The notes under the pieces are model-generated. The model worked only from the letters and a program-made list of their open reading frames with translations. It ran no database searches and was not told the DNA's origin. A DNA stretch of 14,549 nucleotides from an uncultured Pseudomonadota bacterium (GTDB lineage: Bacteria > Pseudomonadota > Gammaproteobacteria > Methylococcales > Methylomonadaceae), in assembly GCA_903931355.1 (NCBI GenBank), contig CAIZCB010000471.1, positions 1-14,549 on the forward strand, read 5' to 3'. Shown piece after piece: positions 5,593 through 14,373 of the stretch. The position numbers and the translations under genes were made by a program. Position 1 is the first letter of the stretch. Each line of letters starts with the position of its first letter.

Positions 5593-5982
5593 ATGCAAGC
5601 TAAAACTCTTCTTGGCGCAGTACTGTTGTTTTTATCTTCAAGTGTTATGGCTGATGTGCCATTGACTCAAGCGGATTTGTTGGGCACTTGGCAGATTGAT
5701 AAAGAATCGGTTAACAGCGATGGCAGCAATGCGCGCGGCATGAACACCACTTGGGAGTTTAGAGCTGATGGCACAATGGAAGGGATTACCGAAGATAAAG
5801 ATGCTAATGCTCGGGTTAATCAAATGCGTGCGATCTTAAATTACAGTGTCGATAACGGCAAATTAGTCAAACAAGCCGCATCAGGTCGTTCAAAAATGGA
5901 AACCTGTGGCGCTGTCGAAAAAGACGGTAGCAAATTAGTTTTGAAATGCCCCTCGGTTTATTTCTTTATGACTAAAAAATAA
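5593..5982 (+). CDS. Small secreted hypothetical protein, lipocalin-like start
   Basis: A 129-residue protein with a clear Sec signal peptide (positive Lys4, hydrophobic core LLGAVLLFL, cleavage expected after SVMA at Ala20). The mature part opens with QADLLGTWQID, followed by NTTWEFRADGTMEG, the pattern of lipocalin-like small beta-barrel proteins in which a GTW strand starts the barrel. Two cysteines (105 and 119) could form a disulphide in the periplasm. I use the ATG at 5593; a TTG at 5581 in the same frame would only add four residues before the signal peptide. It is transcribed alone from the promoter at 5550-5558 and converges on trpC. No specific ligand or function can be given. Confidence 0.78.
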   Translation: MQAKTLLGAVLLFLSSSVMADVPLTQADLLGTWQIDKESVNSDGSNARGMNTTWEFRADGTMEGITEDKDANARVNQMRAILNYSVDNGKLVKQAASGRSKMETCGAVEKDGSKLVLKCPSVYFFMTKK

Positions 5983-5996
5983 AGTTGGGCTGAAAA

Positions 5997-6028
5997 TCTG
6001 GGCGAAACTGTTCGTTGTTTCGCCCAGA
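5997..6028. terminator. Hairpin terminator shared by two convergent genes
   Basis: A perfect 12-base stem TCTGGGCGAAAC (5997-6008) with GTTTCGCCCAGA (6017-6028) and an eight-base loop lies between the convergent stops at 5982 and 6036. On the minus strand the stem is followed by ATTTTC, so termination is best supported for trpC; on the plus strand there is no T-run. Confidence 0.75.
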
Positions 6029-6035
6029 AACAGGC

Positions 6036-6878
6036 TTAGTAAGTTCTCGGAAAAAACAATTCACGCATTTTTTGTCCCGGTGACGGTGCACGCATAAACG
6101 CTTCGCCGACCAAAAAGCTGTAAATCCCCTGCTCTAACATCAATTTCACATCATCAGGTGTGTGAATGCCGCTTTCGGTGACGATTAAACGATCATCAGG
6201 AATTTGGTTTTTCAGTTCTAAAGTGGTTTGTAGCGATACTTCAAAGGTTCGCAGATTACGGTTGTTGATACCGATCAATTTGGTATCCAGTTTTAAAGCG
6301 CGTTCCAATTCAGCGGCATCATGCACTTCAACCAACACATCCATCCCCAAGCCAGTTGCGGTATCGGCTAATTCTTTCAACATCACATCATCTAACGCTG
6401 CAACGATTAGCAACACGCAATCAGCGCCTAAAGCACGCGATTCGTGGATTTGATACGGGTCGATCATGAAATCTTTGCGAATTGCTGGCAACGGGCATTT
6501 TTCGCGCACGGCTTGTAAATTCGCTTCCGAGCCTTGGAAATACAATTTATCGGTTAGCACTGACAAACAAGTTGCGCCGTTTAAGGCGTAATCGTGGGCG
6601 ATGTCGATGGGTTTAAAGTTTTCGCGAATTACGCCTTGGCTGGGCGAGGCTTTTTTAATTTCGGCAATAATCGCTGGTTTGCCTGCTGAGGCTTTGCTTT
6701 GTAAGGCTTGGTAAAAACCGCGTGGGCCTTGTACGGTGCCTGCTAATTCTTCCAGCAAACTCAAGGGTAAATTAGGCTTGCGACGAGCGACTTCTTCGGC
6801 TTTAGTGGCAAGAATTTTTTTTAAGATGTCAGGTGTGTCGGTCATAGCAGTTGCTGATAAATGAAAAGATGTCGCCAT
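6036..6878 (-). CDS. trpC: Indole-3-glycerol phosphate synthase
   Basis: Cytoplasmic TIM-barrel enzyme of tryptophan synthesis that closes the indole ring of CdRP with loss of CO2 and water. Active-site motifs appear in the correct order: EIKKASPS (73-80), RKDFMID (134-140), LLIVAAL (156-162), VEVHD (183-187), GINNRNL (203-209), VTESGI (233-238) and FLVGEAFM (255-262). At 280 residues it is slightly long. The first ATG overlaps the preceding stop (TAATG), but an internal ATG at 6845 gives [12 protein letters not shown], the usual N-terminus of the family at about 269 residues, and may be the true start; neither has a strong ribosome site. It is a single-domain form without a fused TrpF, and lies outside any visible trp operon, downstream of metH and a glutaredoxin-like gene. 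Confidence 0.96.
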   Translation of the reverse strand: MATSFHLSATAMTDTPDILKKILATKAEEVARRKPNLPLSLLEELAGTVQGPRGFYQALQSKASAGKPAIIAEIKKASPSQGVIRENFKPIDIAHDYALNGATCLSVLTDKLYFQGSEANLQAVREKCPLPAIRKDFMIDPYQIHESRALGADCVLLIVAALDDVMLKELADTATGLGMDVLVEVHDAAELERALKLDTKLIGINNRNLRTFEVSLQTTLELKNQIPDDRLIVTESGIHTPDDVKLMLEQGIYSFLVGEAFMRAPSPGQKMRELFFPRTY

Positions 6879-7114
6879 TATAGGCGATTGTTTTTAATGA
6901 AGTCCTGCAAGGCGAGGCTATCAAATGGCCAGTTTAATTGTTGCTGGCTGGCGCTGTGTAATAACACCGGAATCAATACGCCATAATTTTGCAGCAATTG
7001 TGGGTCTTCGATGATGTCTTGTTTGCTAAACGCCAAACCCGCATCAAGCAGCAATTGTTCGGCGTCTTCGCATAAATGGCAGCCTTCGGTGCCGTATAAA
7101 AGGTAATCGCTCAT
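6878..7114 (-). CDS. Glutaredoxin-like thiol-redox protein
   Basis: A 78-residue protein of the glutaredoxin-like group (the DUF836/PF05768 type). It has the CxxC motif GCHLC (Cys12 and Cys15) after the first beta strand (DYLLYGT), an acidic helix after it, and a VLIPVLL stretch with the cis-proline (Pro49) that faces the CxxC in thioredoxin folds. I use ATG at 7114, giving [12 protein letters not shown]; the TTG codon just before it is an unlikely start. Its stop overlaps the upstream ATG of trpC, and it begins 45 bases after metH, so the three genes may be one transcript. Its partner is unknown; a link to reactivation of MetH or other thiol enzymes would be speculation. Confidence 0.85.
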   Translation of the reverse strand: MSDYLLYGTEGCHLCEDAEQLLLDAGLAFSKQDIIEDPQLLQNYGVLIPVLLHSASQQQLNWPFDSLALQDFIKNNRL

Positions 7115-7159
7115 CAATGTTTGGTGATTTTGTCTAAGTAAGCCATGAACATGCCGAGA

Positions 7160-10100
7160 TTAATGATGCAAATGCGCCGCTAACCAGCGTTCCGCAACTT
7201 CAAGCTTAATGCCTTTACGTTTTGCATAATCTTGAAGCTGGTCTTGATCGATTTTGCCGACATTGAAATATTGCGATGCTGGATGAGCAAAATACCAACC
7301 GCTGACTGCGGCTGTTGGCAACATGGCAAAGTTTTCGGTCAGTTCAATGCTGGTGTTAGCTGTGACATTCAGCAATTCAAATAACTTGGCCTTTTCTGTG
7401 TGATCAGGGCAAGCAGGATAACCCGGTGCTGGGCGAATGCCTTGGTAGGCTTCGTCGATTAAGGCGGCGTTGTCGTGATTTTCATCTTCGGCATAGCCCC
7501 AATAATCGCGGCGCACGGCTTGGTGCATGTATTCAGCAAAGGCTTCGGCAAAGCGGTCGGCCAAGGCTTTCAACATAATCGCGCTGTAATCGTCGTGGTC
7601 TTGTTCAAACTCGGCGAGTTTGGTTTCGATGCCAATCCCTGATGTCACCGCAAAACCGCCTAAGTAATCCGCAACACCGCTGCCAACTGGGGCAATAAAG
7701 TCGGATAAGCAATAGTTTGGACGGCCTGGGGCTTTGACGTTTTGCTGGCGCAAGTGATGCAATACTTCCAAGGTTTCGCTACGGCTGTCGTCACGATAAA
7801 CAATCACATCGTCGCCTTGGCTATTGGCAGGGAAAAAGCCGATTACTGCTTTGGCGCTAATCCAGTTTTCGTCAACGATTTGTTTGAGCATGGTTTGTGC
7901 ATCAGCAAACAATTTCACCGCTTCTTCGCCCACCACATGGTCAGTCAAAATGGCTGGATAGCTGCCGGATAATTCCCAAGTTTGGAAAAATGGCGTCCAG
8001 TCGATGTAATCTACCAAACTAGCCAGCGAGAAATTGTCGATGACTTTGGTGCCTAAAAACTTAGGTTTTACCGGTTGGTGGTCTGCATAGTTAAATTTAT
8101 TGGTGCGGGCGGCTTCTAAATCATGTTGAGCAACTTTGGCATGGCGACCTTTGTGACGCTCGCGGACGATTTCGTATTCGGCGCGGGTTTTGGCGATAAA
8201 GTCGGCTTTTAAATCGTCGCTCAATAATGAACTAACCACGCCAACGCTACGAGACGCATCGGTGACATACAGCGTTGGTGCCGCTTGGTAGTTGGGTTCA
8301 ATCTTAACGGCGGTGTGAGCGCGGGAAGTGGTGGCGCCGCCGATCATCAATGGAATGGTAAAACCTTGGCGTTGCATTTCTTTGGCAACGTGAACCATTT
8401 CATCTAACGATGGGGTAATCAAACCGCTAAGGCCGATGACATCGACTTTTTCATCGCGCGCGGTTTTCAAAATGGTTTCTGCTGGCACCATGACGCCCAA
8501 GTCGATGACTTCGTAATTGTTGCATTGCAGAACCACGGCAACGATGTTTTTACCGATGTCGTGAACGTCGCCTTTGACGGTAGCCATTAATACTTTGCCG
8601 TTGGTTTTGCGTTCGCTGCCATCAACTTCGGCATCCATAAACGGCATTAAATAGGCCACGGCTTTTTTCATTACCCGCGCCGATTTCACGACTTGTGGCA
8701 GGAACATTTTGCCTTCACCAAACAAGTCGCCCACTACGTTCATGCCGTCCATCAAGGGGCCTTCGATAACGTGCAGCGGTTTTTCGGCTTCTAAACGAGC
8801 GGCTTCGGTGTCTTCTTCAATATAGTCGGCGATGCCTTTAACTAAAGCGTGCTCCAGTCGTTTGCTGACTGGCCAGTCGCGCCATTCTAAAGTTTCCTGT
8901 TTGGCAGCTTGGCCTGTGCCGCGATATTTTTCGGCAATTTCTAACAGTCTTTCGGTGCCTTCTGGGGTGCGATTTAAAATCACATCTTCAACCACATCGC
9001 GCAATTCAGTCGGAATATCGGCATAAATTGCCAATTGTCCTGCGTTGACGATACCCATATCCATGCCAGCTTGGACGGCGTGATATAAAAATACCGCGTG
9101 AATCGCTTCTCGTACCGGATTGTTGCCACGGAATGAGAATGAAACATTCGATACACCGCCAGAAATTAAGGCGTGTGGCAGGGTTTGTTTAATGATGCGG
9201 GTGGCTTCGATAAAGTCCACGCCGTAGTTGTTGTGTTCTTCAATCCCGGTGGCGACGGCGAAAATATTGGGGTCGAAAATAATATCTTCAGCTGGGAAGC
9301 CGACTTGTTCGGTCAGGATTTTGTAAGCGCGTTGGCAAATTTCGACTTTGCGGGCCATGGTGTCGGCTTGGCCTTGTTCATCAAACGCCATCACAATCAC
9401 GGCGGCACCGTAGCGACGCACTAGCTTGGCTTGTTTGATAAAGGTTTCTTCGCCTTCTTTGATCGAAATCGAGTTAACAATGCCTTTGCCTTGAATGCAT
9501 TTTAAGCCGGCTTCCAAAATCTCCCATTTCGAGGAGTCGAGCATGATTGGCACTTTGGCAATGTCCGGCTCGGCAGCGATTAAGTTCAAAAAGCGCACCA
9601 TTGCCGCTTTTGATTCCAACATGCCCTCGTCCATATTGATGTCGATGATTTGCGCACCGTTTTCAACTTGTTGTTTGGCGACATCTAAAGCGGCTTCGTA
9701 GTTTTCTTCGACAATCAGTTTTTTGAAAACCGCTGAGCCTGTTACGTTGGTGCGTTCGCCGACGTTGACGAATAAGGTTTCTGGGCCAATGCTCATCGGC
9801 TCTAAACCAGACAAATGGCATTTTTTTTCTAATTCGGGGATTTGTCTTGGCGGGTGTTGGCTAACGGCTTTGACGATGGCGCGGATGGTGTCTGGTGAGG
9901 TGCCGCAGCAGCCGCCGATGATGTTCAAGTAGCCGTTAGCTGCCCAGTCGGCCAATTCTGCTGCCATTTGTTCTGGGGTTTCGTCGTATTCGCCAAATTC
10001 GTTAGGTAAGCCTGCGTTGGGATGGGCGGAAACGTAAGTATCGGCAATGTTTGAGAGTTCTTCGATGTATTGGCGTAATTCTTGGGCGCCTAATGCGCAG

Positions 10101-10834
10101 TTAAAACCAATTGAAATTGGCTCGACGTGTTTTAACGAGTACCAAAATGCAGCGGCGGTTTGGCCGGATAAAGTGCGGCCTGAGGCGTCGGTAATGGTGC
10201 CGGAAATCATTACTGGCAGTTTGTAGCCTAGCTTGTCGAAGGTTTGTTCAACGGCAAAAATCGCAGCTTTGGCGTTGAGGGTATCAAATACGGTTTCGAT
10301 CAAGATAATGTCAGCGCCGCCGTCGATCAAGCCTTGGGTGGCTTCGCTGTAAGCTTCGACCAAATTATCAAACGTGACGTTGCGGTAGCCTGGGTCGTTA
10401 ACATCGGGCGACATTGACGAGGTGCGGTTGGTTGGGCCAAGTACACCAGCGACAAACCGAGGTTTGTCGGGGGTTAAGGCGCTAACTTCATCGGCAACTT
10501 GTTTGGCTAGTTTTGCCGAGGCGACGTTGATTTCGTAAGCCAGACTTTCCATTTGGTAGTCGGCCATGGCGATTTGGGTGGCGTTGAAGGTGTTGGTTTC
10601 GAGAATGTCGGAACCAGCATCCAAATAGGCGCGATGGATGGCTTTGATAATGTCCGGTTGGGTTAAGGACAGTAAGTCGTTATTGCCTTTCAGGTCGGTC
10701 GGCCAGTTTGCAAAACGTTGGCCGCGATAATCCTTTTCGCCTAGCTGGTAGCTCTGTATCATGGTGCCCATCGCACCATCCAGAAATAAAATCCGTTGTG
10801 ATAATTGCTGTTTTAGTCGTTGGTTGCTGTTCAT
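7160..10834 (-). CDS. metH: Cobalamin-dependent methionine synthase
   Basis: A complete 1224-residue MetH, equal in length to the enteric enzyme. It transfers a methyl group from 5-methyltetrahydrofolate through methylcobalamin to homocysteine. All four modules are visible. The homocysteine domain (about 1-330) starts [12 protein letters not shown] and has zinc ligands Cys246 (FNCALG), Cys309 and Cys310 (GGCCGTSP). The folate domain (about 350-615) contains [11 protein letters not shown] and SISIKEGEE. The cobalamin module (about 650-890) has DVHDIGKN at 756-763, where His758 is the lower cobalt ligand, with GLSGLITPS and IGGATTS. The reactivation domain (about 900-1224) has the AdoMet motif [15 protein letters not shown] (1134-1148). 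The short gap to the divergent gene at 10922 leaves no room for a cobalamin riboswitch and I see none. Confidence 0.98.
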   Translation of the reverse strand: MNSNQRLKQQLSQRILFLDGAMGTMIQSYQLGEKDYRGQRFANWPTDLKGNNDLLSLTQPDIIKAIHRAYLDAGSDILETNTFNATQIAMADYQMESLAYEINVASAKLAKQVADEVSALTPDKPRFVAGVLGPTNRTSSMSPDVNDPGYRNVTFDNLVEAYSEATQGLIDGGADIILIETVFDTLNAKAAIFAVEQTFDKLGYKLPVMISGTITDASGRTLSGQTAAAFWYSLKHVEPISIGFNCALGAQELRQYIEELSNIADTYVSAHPNAGLPNEFGEYDETPEQMAAELADWAANGYLNIIGGCCGTSPDTIRAIVKAVSQHPPRQIPELEKKCHLSGLEPMSIGPETLFVNVGERTNVTGSAVFKKLIVEENYEAALDVAKQQVENGAQIIDINMDEGMLESKAAMVRFLNLIAAEPDIAKVPIMLDSSKWEILEAGLKCIQGKGIVNSISIKEGEETFIKQAKLVRRYGAAVIVMAFDEQGQADTMARKVEICQRAYKILTEQVGFPAEDIIFDPNIFAVATGIEEHNNYGVDFIEATRIIKQTLPHALISGGVSNVSFSFRGNNPVREAIHAVFLYHAVQAGMDMGIVNAGQLAIYADIPTELRDVVEDVILNRTPEGTERLLEIAEKYRGTGQAAKQETLEWRDWPVSKRLEHALVKGIADYIEEDTEAARLEAEKPLHVIEGPLMDGMNVVGDLFGEGKMFLPQVVKSARVMKKAVAYLMPFMDAEVDGSERKTNGKVLMATVKGDVHDIGKNIVAVVLQCNNYEVIDLGVMVPAETILKTARDEKVDVIGLSGLITPSLDEMVHVAKEMQRQGFTIPLMIGGATTSRAHTAVKIEPNYQAAPTLYVTDASRSVGVVSSLLSDDLKADFIAKTRAEYEIVRERHKGRHAKVAQHDLEAARTNKFNYADHQPVKPKFLGTKVIDNFSLASLVDYIDWTPFFQTWELSGSYPAILTDHVVGEEAVKLFADAQTMLKQIVDENWISAKAVIGFFPANSQGDDVIVYRDDSRSETLEVLHHLRQQNVKAPGRPNYCLSDFIAPVGSGVADYLGGFAVTSGIGIETKLAEFEQDHDDYSAIMLKALADRFAEAFAEYMHQAVRRDYWGYAEDENHDNAALIDEAYQGIRPAPGYPACPDHTEKAKLFELLNVTANTSIELTENFAMLPTAAVSGWYFAHPASQYFNVGKIDQDQLQDYAKRKGIKLEVAERWLAAHLHH

Positions 10835-10873
10835 CGGCCTGAAAATTCGGATATTGTTGTGGATGTTATAAAC

Positions 10874-10897
10874 AGCGGTGATTTGCCGCTTTTCTTT
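10874..10897 (+). other. Small hairpin with T-rich tail in the divergent intergenic region
   Basis: AGCGG and CCGCT pair across a seven-base loop just before TTTTCTTT, in the 87 bases between metH and the divergent DUF2970 gene. It resembles a weak terminator or attenuator on the plus strand, but the stem is only five pairs, so the assignment is tentative. Confidence 0.25.
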
Positions 10898-10921
10898 AAA
10901 ACCACTTTATAAAGGAAAACT

Positions 10922-11113
10922 ATGTCTAAACCCAGTCTACTACATGTTGTAAAAAGTGTGTTTGCTGCAATTATTGGTGTGCAAAGTAATAAGAATCGAG
11001 AAGTCGATTTTAAGAGTGGTTCTTTGCCGGCTTATATTGCAGTTGGCTTAGTCGCGACGCTGTTGTTTATTTATACGATAGTGAGCATCGTGTCGATGGT
11101 AACAGGGTCGTAG
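10922..11113 (+). CDS. DUF2970 small membrane protein
   Basis: A 63-residue protein that matches the DUF2970 pattern: an N-terminal LLHVVKSVFAAIIGVQSNKNREVDF segment (residues 6-30) followed by SGSLPAYIAVGL and one transmembrane helix (about 38-60). DUF2970 proteins are small, uncharacterised inner-membrane proteins of proteobacteria. A good AAAGGA ribosome site (10911-10916) lies five bases before the ATG. It is transcribed divergently from metH and ends at a hairpin (11125-11151) shared with the next convergent gene. No function is established. Confidence 0.85.
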   Translation: MSKPSLLHVVKSVFAAIIGVQSNKNREVDFKSGSLPAYIAVGLVATLLFIYTIVSIVSMVTGS

Positions 11114-11124
11114 GAAGATATAGG

Positions 11125-11151
11125 AGGCGGTAAATCGATGACTTACCGCCT
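11125..11151. terminator. Hairpin between convergent membrane-protein genes
   Basis: Perfect nine-base arms AGGCGGTAA (11125-11133) and TTACCGCCT (11143-11151) with a nine-base loop lie between the stops at 11113 and 11161. There is no strong T-run on either side, so termination strength is uncertain. Confidence 0.55.
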
Positions 11152-11160
11152 TGCAGTATT

Positions 11161-11580
11161 TTAGTTGCTAGATGTTTTGAAGCTGTTTTTGATGCTAGAA
11201 AACAGTTCTTTTAAACCGCTAAACAAGTTAGCTGGTGTTAAAGCTTCTTTCATGATGAATAAAGTACGAACGATTGCAACGCTCAAGAAACCTGCAGTTG
11301 GTGGTAATAATTCTAGGAAGGTTGGCAAAATAGCGCCGCCTACACCTTCTTGAGTTTTACGATCACCCACGCTGGTTAAATCGCGTTCGTAAGCTTCGTT
11401 TGGATCTTTGCCATCGAACATGTCAACAATTTCAACGTTTATGGTGTAGAACAGAAATTGCATAGCCAAAAATAAGCCTGCACAACCTGCAACCCAAAAC
11501 AAAATATTGCCTTTTTTAACTTTCATCAACGATTGGTAAACCCAAATCGTCGTTAAAATCATAATTACGCCACCGATCAT
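11161..11580 (-). CDS. Hypothetical membrane protein
   Basis: A 139-residue protein I do not recognise. Hydropathy suggests three membrane segments: about 2-19 (IGGVIMILTTIWVYQSLM), 25-48 (NILFWVAGCAGLFLAMQFLFYTI) and 82-110 (GAILPTFLELLPPTAGFLSVAIVRTLFIM), separated by an acidic loop (50-80, with DMFDGKDPNEAYERDLTSVGD). The tail after residue 115 is amphipathic and rich in Ser, Lys and Phe. The start is supported by GAGGGG (11592-11587), six bases upstream of the ATG; a second ATG at codon 7 is possible. It stands alone on the minus strand between the DUF2970 gene and the 42-residue membrane protein gene, and the association of three small membrane proteins may reflect a shared envelope role, which is only inference. 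Confidence 0.7.
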   Translation of the reverse strand: MIGGVIMILTTIWVYQSLMKVKKGNILFWVAGCAGLFLAMQFLFYTINVEIVDMFDGKDPNEAYERDLTSVGDRKTQEGVGGAILPTFLELLPPTAGFLSVAIVRTLFIMKEALTPANLFSGLKELFSSIKNSFKTSSN

Positions 11581-11699
11581 ATTAATCCCCTCTAAACTGT
11601 TTTTATTGTTATCAAACTAGGTCAAAGCTCAATACTACTCATATTCTTATGATATGGCAATTTGCGAAATGATCTTTCCATGGTAGGTCATCAATCTGC

Positions 11700-11727
11700 T
11701 TGACTTTAAATGTGTCTAAAGTAAGAT
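11700..11727 (+). promoter_or_regulatory. Candidate promoter for the 42-residue membrane protein
   Basis: TTGACT (11700-11705) and TAAGAT (11722-11727) are separated by 16 bases and lie about 70 bases upstream of the ATG at 11796. The -35 box is close to consensus and the -10 box is moderate. The rest of the 215-base gap between 11581 and 11795 shows nothing I can assign. Confidence 0.4.
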
Positions 11728-11795
11728 ATGAAGTTCGAGCGCCAAGAATTGGCAGAATTTTTTTATAACAACTAAACTAAAGGTAGGAGGCACCT

Positions 11796-11924
11796 ATGGG
11801 AGCGATCTTAGATTTAACAGAAATGCTGAAAGAACCATCTGGCATGGTCGGAGCGGTTGTAATTATCGCTGTAGGCTACTTCTTCGTAAAATGGGTTTTC
11901 GCTGAACCTAAAGACGGAGAATAA
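11796..11924 (+). CDS. 42-residue single-span membrane protein
   Basis: A very small protein: N-terminal amphipathic part MGAILDLTEMLKEPSG, one hydrophobic span (about residues 17-36, MVGAVVIIAVGYFFVKWVFA), and an acidic tail EPKDGE. Three things argue that it is a real gene. AGGAGG at 11785-11790 is a near-perfect ribosome site five bases before the ATG. A plausible promoter lies upstream. A strong terminator follows 27 bases after the stop. Topology resembles small accessory subunits such as those of cytochrome oxidases or other membrane complexes, but I see no match that would identify a partner. It has its own transcription unit and is not obviously tied to the neighbours. Confidence 0.75.
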   Translation: MGAILDLTEMLKEPSGMVGAVVIIAVGYFFVKWVFAEPKDGE

Positions 11925-11951
11925 GCTAACTGCTTTTTGCATAGCTTACTA

Positions 11952-11985
11952 AAAGGCGGTTCGGATTTCCGATACCGCCTTTTTT
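11952..11985 (+). terminator. Strong Rho-independent terminator
   Basis: AAAGGCGGT (11952-11960) pairs with ACCGCCTTT (11974-11982), and inside this TCGGA pairs with TCCGA, leaving one bulged T. A six-T run (11980-11985) follows directly. It ends the 42-residue gene's transcript. Confidence 0.88.
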
Positions 11986-12020
11986 ATTGCCTAAAGAAAC
12001 TGATCAAACCATAAATACCT

Positions 12021-12026
12021 TATAAT
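12021..12026 (+). promoter_or_regulatory. -10 box for the HTTM-DCC fusion gene
   Basis: TATAAT, a perfect -10 hexamer, 31 bases before the ATG at 12058, just after the terminator of the preceding gene. No good -35 hexamer is found at 16-18 bases upstream. Confidence 0.5.
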
Positions 12027-12057
12027 TCGTATAACTTTAAGCCTCAAAATACGGAAA

Positions 12058-13965
12058 ATGCACAAACTTCTTCTTTCCAAAATAAACGCTCTTTATCATA
12101 AAAAAGCATCGGCCACGGGTGTAGGTTTGTTCCGAATGCTGTTTGGTCTCGTGACTTTGCAAGAAGTGCTATTTCTGATTTTCTTTAATCATTTGATCTT
12201 CGACCCGATTCCGTTTTTGGATGTCGAATTTCCGATGATTAGCTTTTTTCTATGGCTATGGGCTTTAGTCGCTTTTGCTTTAGTGATTGGCTATCGCTGC
12301 CAACAAGCCAGTATCGCCAATTACCTATTTTGGTTGGTATTCGTTAATTTCACCCCGATGCAGCGCGATTTTGATGGTGGCTTTGATTTATTCATGATCG
12401 GCGCCAATTTTTTCCTGATTTTTATGCCGTTGGATAAGGCATTTGCAATTGATAGTCTTAGAAAAAAACTCGCCACGCCGTTTGTTCATTACAGCATTTA
12501 TGCAAAACCACAAGTCACGGTTTTAGCCTATTACCTACCCGTCATCATTTGTCTTGGCTTTCTGTATTTTGATTCGCTAATTCACAAAATGTTTGCCCCG
12601 CATTGGCGCAATGGCTTAGGCGGTTGGTTGCCATCCTCTATGCCCTATTACATGTCTGCATTAGATTTGTCATGGCTGTTGAATAACGAAATGCTGCAAA
12701 AATTGATTGGCTACACCATTCTGATTTTTCAATTTAGCTTTCTAGCGCTTTTTCATTATCGCTTGTTAAGACCGTTGTATTTCTTAATAGGGATCGCTTT
12801 GCATTTGGGGATTACCCTGTCATTCAACATTTACCCATTTGGGATGGGGATGTTGATTTTCTATAGTTTGATGATGCCTTTTGCTTGGTATCGTGCCATT
12901 GGCAACTTTCTGCAAGCAAAACAGCCAGTATTAAGAGTTTTTTATGATCAGCAATGCCCTCTCTGTTGCCGCACAGTTTTGATTTTGAATCATTTTGATG
13001 TGTTGGGTTGTGTTGATTTTCAGGGCGCGCAATCAGCGGCTAAAAACTATCCAGCGTTGAATCAAATTGGCGAAGCGCAATTATTAACCGATTTGTATGC
13101 GCTTGATAATCAAGGTCGGGTTTATGCTGGCGTTGCTACCTACGCGCAGATTTTAGTCGCTATGCGATACACGGCGCCAATAGGCTGGCTGCTGAAATTA
13201 CCTGGGATTTATCAGCTAGCTTGCAGAATTTATCGCAATATTGCCGATAATCGAGCGAGGGTTAGCTGTGATGTCAGTTGTGTTGCTAATGTGGCTGGTA
13301 GTTTTCCAGCAACGCTTTACGACAAGATTTTTGATAATCAAGATCAGCGCTTAAGTAAACGCTTTATAAATAAAATCAGCAAAATCTTGTTGGTTTTGAT
13401 TGTGTTACAGCTGAATAGCAGTATCCACTATGGCTTGTTGTACCGATTCCATGTCAATACACGACAATTGCCTGTGACTAGCATCGTGGCAGACATGAGC
13501 AATGCTTTACTGATGTTTTCCAACACTTTTCTAGGCATTACCCCTCATGCGCTGTATTTACACGATCATTTTGAGGGTTATGACCGAATTTTGGCGATTA
13601 CCTATATCGATGCTAATGGCCAAGAGCAATGGCTACCGTTTGTAAATCAACAAGGCCGCCTTTTAGCGCCAAATTGGGGACGAGTGCATTCTATGTGGGC
13701 AAACATTGCCGTGACTCCCAATATCGATGAGCTACGCTTGAAAAAATTTATCATGAAAGTCACGGCTTTTTGGGGGGGTAAGGAGAATTTGCGCCTTGAT
13801 AGCACTCAGTTTGTCATCAAAATGAAAAAGATCCGTGCCCCATTCGAGTGGGAAAATGACTTGAGAAAGAACAACTTATCGGGTGATTGGCAAGACGTCG
13901 GTTCGGCGAAATGGCATGGTAAAGAGATTAAAATCCAGCTGCCAAGCGACCTAGATACCTTGTGA
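12058..13965 (+). CDS. HTTM membrane domain fused to DCC (DUF393) thiol-redox domain
   Basis: A 635-residue protein with three parts. Residues 1-285 are polytopic membrane sequence of the HTTM type (related to the membrane part of vitamin K-dependent gamma-carboxylase): GLFRMLFGLVTLQEVLF near the start, MQRDFDGGFDLFMIGANFFLIFMPLD (101-126) and FLIGIALHLGITLSFNIYPFG (242-262). Residues 290-390 are a DCC-family domain with the DxxCPxC signature YDQQCPLCC (296-304), a putative thioredoxin-like thiol site. The remainder has one more hydrophobic stretch (442-452, SKILLVLIVLQ region) and a hydrophilic C-terminal region (500-635) that I cannot assign. HTTM-DUF393 associations are known, and a function in redox-linked modification in the membrane is plausible but unproven. 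The start is the only ATG near the promoter; the ribosome site is weak. Confidence 0.8.
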   Translation: MHKLLLSKINALYHKKASATGVGLFRMLFGLVTLQEVLFLIFFNHLIFDPIPFLDVEFPMISFFLWLWALVAFALVIGYRCQQASIANYLFWLVFVNFTPMQRDFDGGFDLFMIGANFFLIFMPLDKAFAIDSLRKKLATPFVHYSIYAKPQVTVLAYYLPVIICLGFLYFDSLIHKMFAPHWRNGLGGWLPSSMPYYMSALDLSWLLNNEMLQKLIGYTILIFQFSFLALFHYRLLRPLYFLIGIALHLGITLSFNIYPFGMGMLIFYSLMMPFAWYRAIGNFLQAKQPVLRVFYDQQCPLCCRTVLILNHFDVLGCVDFQGAQSAAKNYPALNQIGEAQLLTDLYALDNQGRVYAGVATYAQILVAMRYTAPIGWLLKLPGIYQLACRIYRNIADNRARVSCDVSCVANVAGSFPATLYDKIFDNQDQRLSKRFINKISKILLVLIVLQLNSSIHYGLLYRFHVNTRQLPVTSIVADMSNALLMFSNTFLGITPHALYLHDHFEGYDRILAITYIDANGQEQWLPFVNQQGRLLAPNWGRVHSMWANIAVTPNIDELRLKKFIMKVTAFWGGKENLRLDSTQFVIKMKKIRAPFEWENDLRKNNLSGDWQDVGSAKWHGKEIKIQLPSDLDTL

Positions 13966-13977
13966 TTAAGTAGGGTA

Positions 13978-14006
13978 TTGCAACAGCTGTTTTGCCATGA
14001 TATAAA
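13978..14006 (+). promoter_or_regulatory. Promoter of the first small lipoprotein gene
   Basis: TTGCAA (13978-13983) and TATAAA (14001-14006) with 17-base spacing, 62 bases before the ATG at 14069. The -10 region and the GCCGTGC that follows are repeated almost unchanged before the second lipoprotein gene. Confidence 0.6.
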
Positions 14007-14068
14007 TTTTGCCGTGCCGAACTTTTCGTGTGCACAATTATAAAAACCTTTTTAATTCGGAGGATGTT

Positions 14069-14203
14069 ATGAAAAAAGTATTTTCTGTTTTGGCTTTGGT
14101 AATGATGGTTGTCAGCTTGACTGGTTGCATGGATAGCCCTGATATTGGCAATAAAAAGCCAGCTAATTACGGCGCAGGTCCTGAACAAGGCAAAGCAAAC
14201 TAA
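14069..14203 (+). CDS. Small lipoprotein, first tandem copy
   Basis: A 44-residue lipoprotein precursor: MKK start, hydrophobic core VFSVLALVMMVV, and lipobox SLTGC with Cys20 as the lipidated residue, leaving only a 25-residue mature peptide (CMDSPDIGNKKPANYGAGPEQGKAN). Asp at position +3 and Met at +2 after Cys give no clear inner-membrane retention signal, so the outer membrane is likely. The ATG is fixed by GGAGGA (14059-14064), four bases upstream; a TTG-initiated longer frame upstream has no support. It has its own promoter and terminator. The paralogue at 14467 shares the same ribosome site, signal peptide and MDSPDIGN sequence. No function is known; size resembles entericidin-like peptides but the sequence does not. 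Confidence 0.78.
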   Translation: MKKVFSVLALVMMVVSLTGCMDSPDIGNKKPANYGAGPEQGKAN

Positions 14204-14229
14204 ACACAAGTTTTGCCCTGCAGTGCAAT

Positions 14230-14253
14230 CAAGGCCCACTTTTGTGGGCCTTG
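14230..14253 (+). terminator. Hairpin terminator after first lipoprotein gene
   Basis: CAAGGCCCAC (14230-14239) and GTGGGCCTTG (14244-14253) form a perfect ten-base stem with loop TTTT, followed by TTCGTTT. The tail is only moderately T-rich. Confidence 0.75.
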
Positions 14254-14273
14254 TTCGTTTAAGGCTAACGAGG

Positions 14274-14317
14274 TTTATCAATACAATGTGTTGATAAATA
14301 TCAGATTTTTATCAGAT
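14274..14317. repeat. Inverted repeat followed by direct repeats upstream of second lipoprotein gene
   Basis: TTTATCAA (14274-14281) and TTGATAAA (14291-14298) are inverted copies around a nine-base loop. Immediately after, TATCAGAT occurs twice in direct orientation (14299-14306 and 14310-14317). They may form regulatory binding sites for the second gene, about 60-100 bases ahead of its promoter, or an AT-rich structural element. The rest of the gap 14204-14466 holds only the terminator and promoter. Confidence 0.35.
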
Positions 14318-14373
14318 AAACTTTTTATAAACGCGTGTTTTTTAAAAATAACTGCCAAAAAATTAACTTCGGG

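Noticed and set aside
10835..10921. Cobalamin or S-adenosylmethionine riboswitch upstream of metH
   Set aside because: The gap is only 87 bases and shared with a divergent gene; no B12-box or S-box-like conserved segments are seen.
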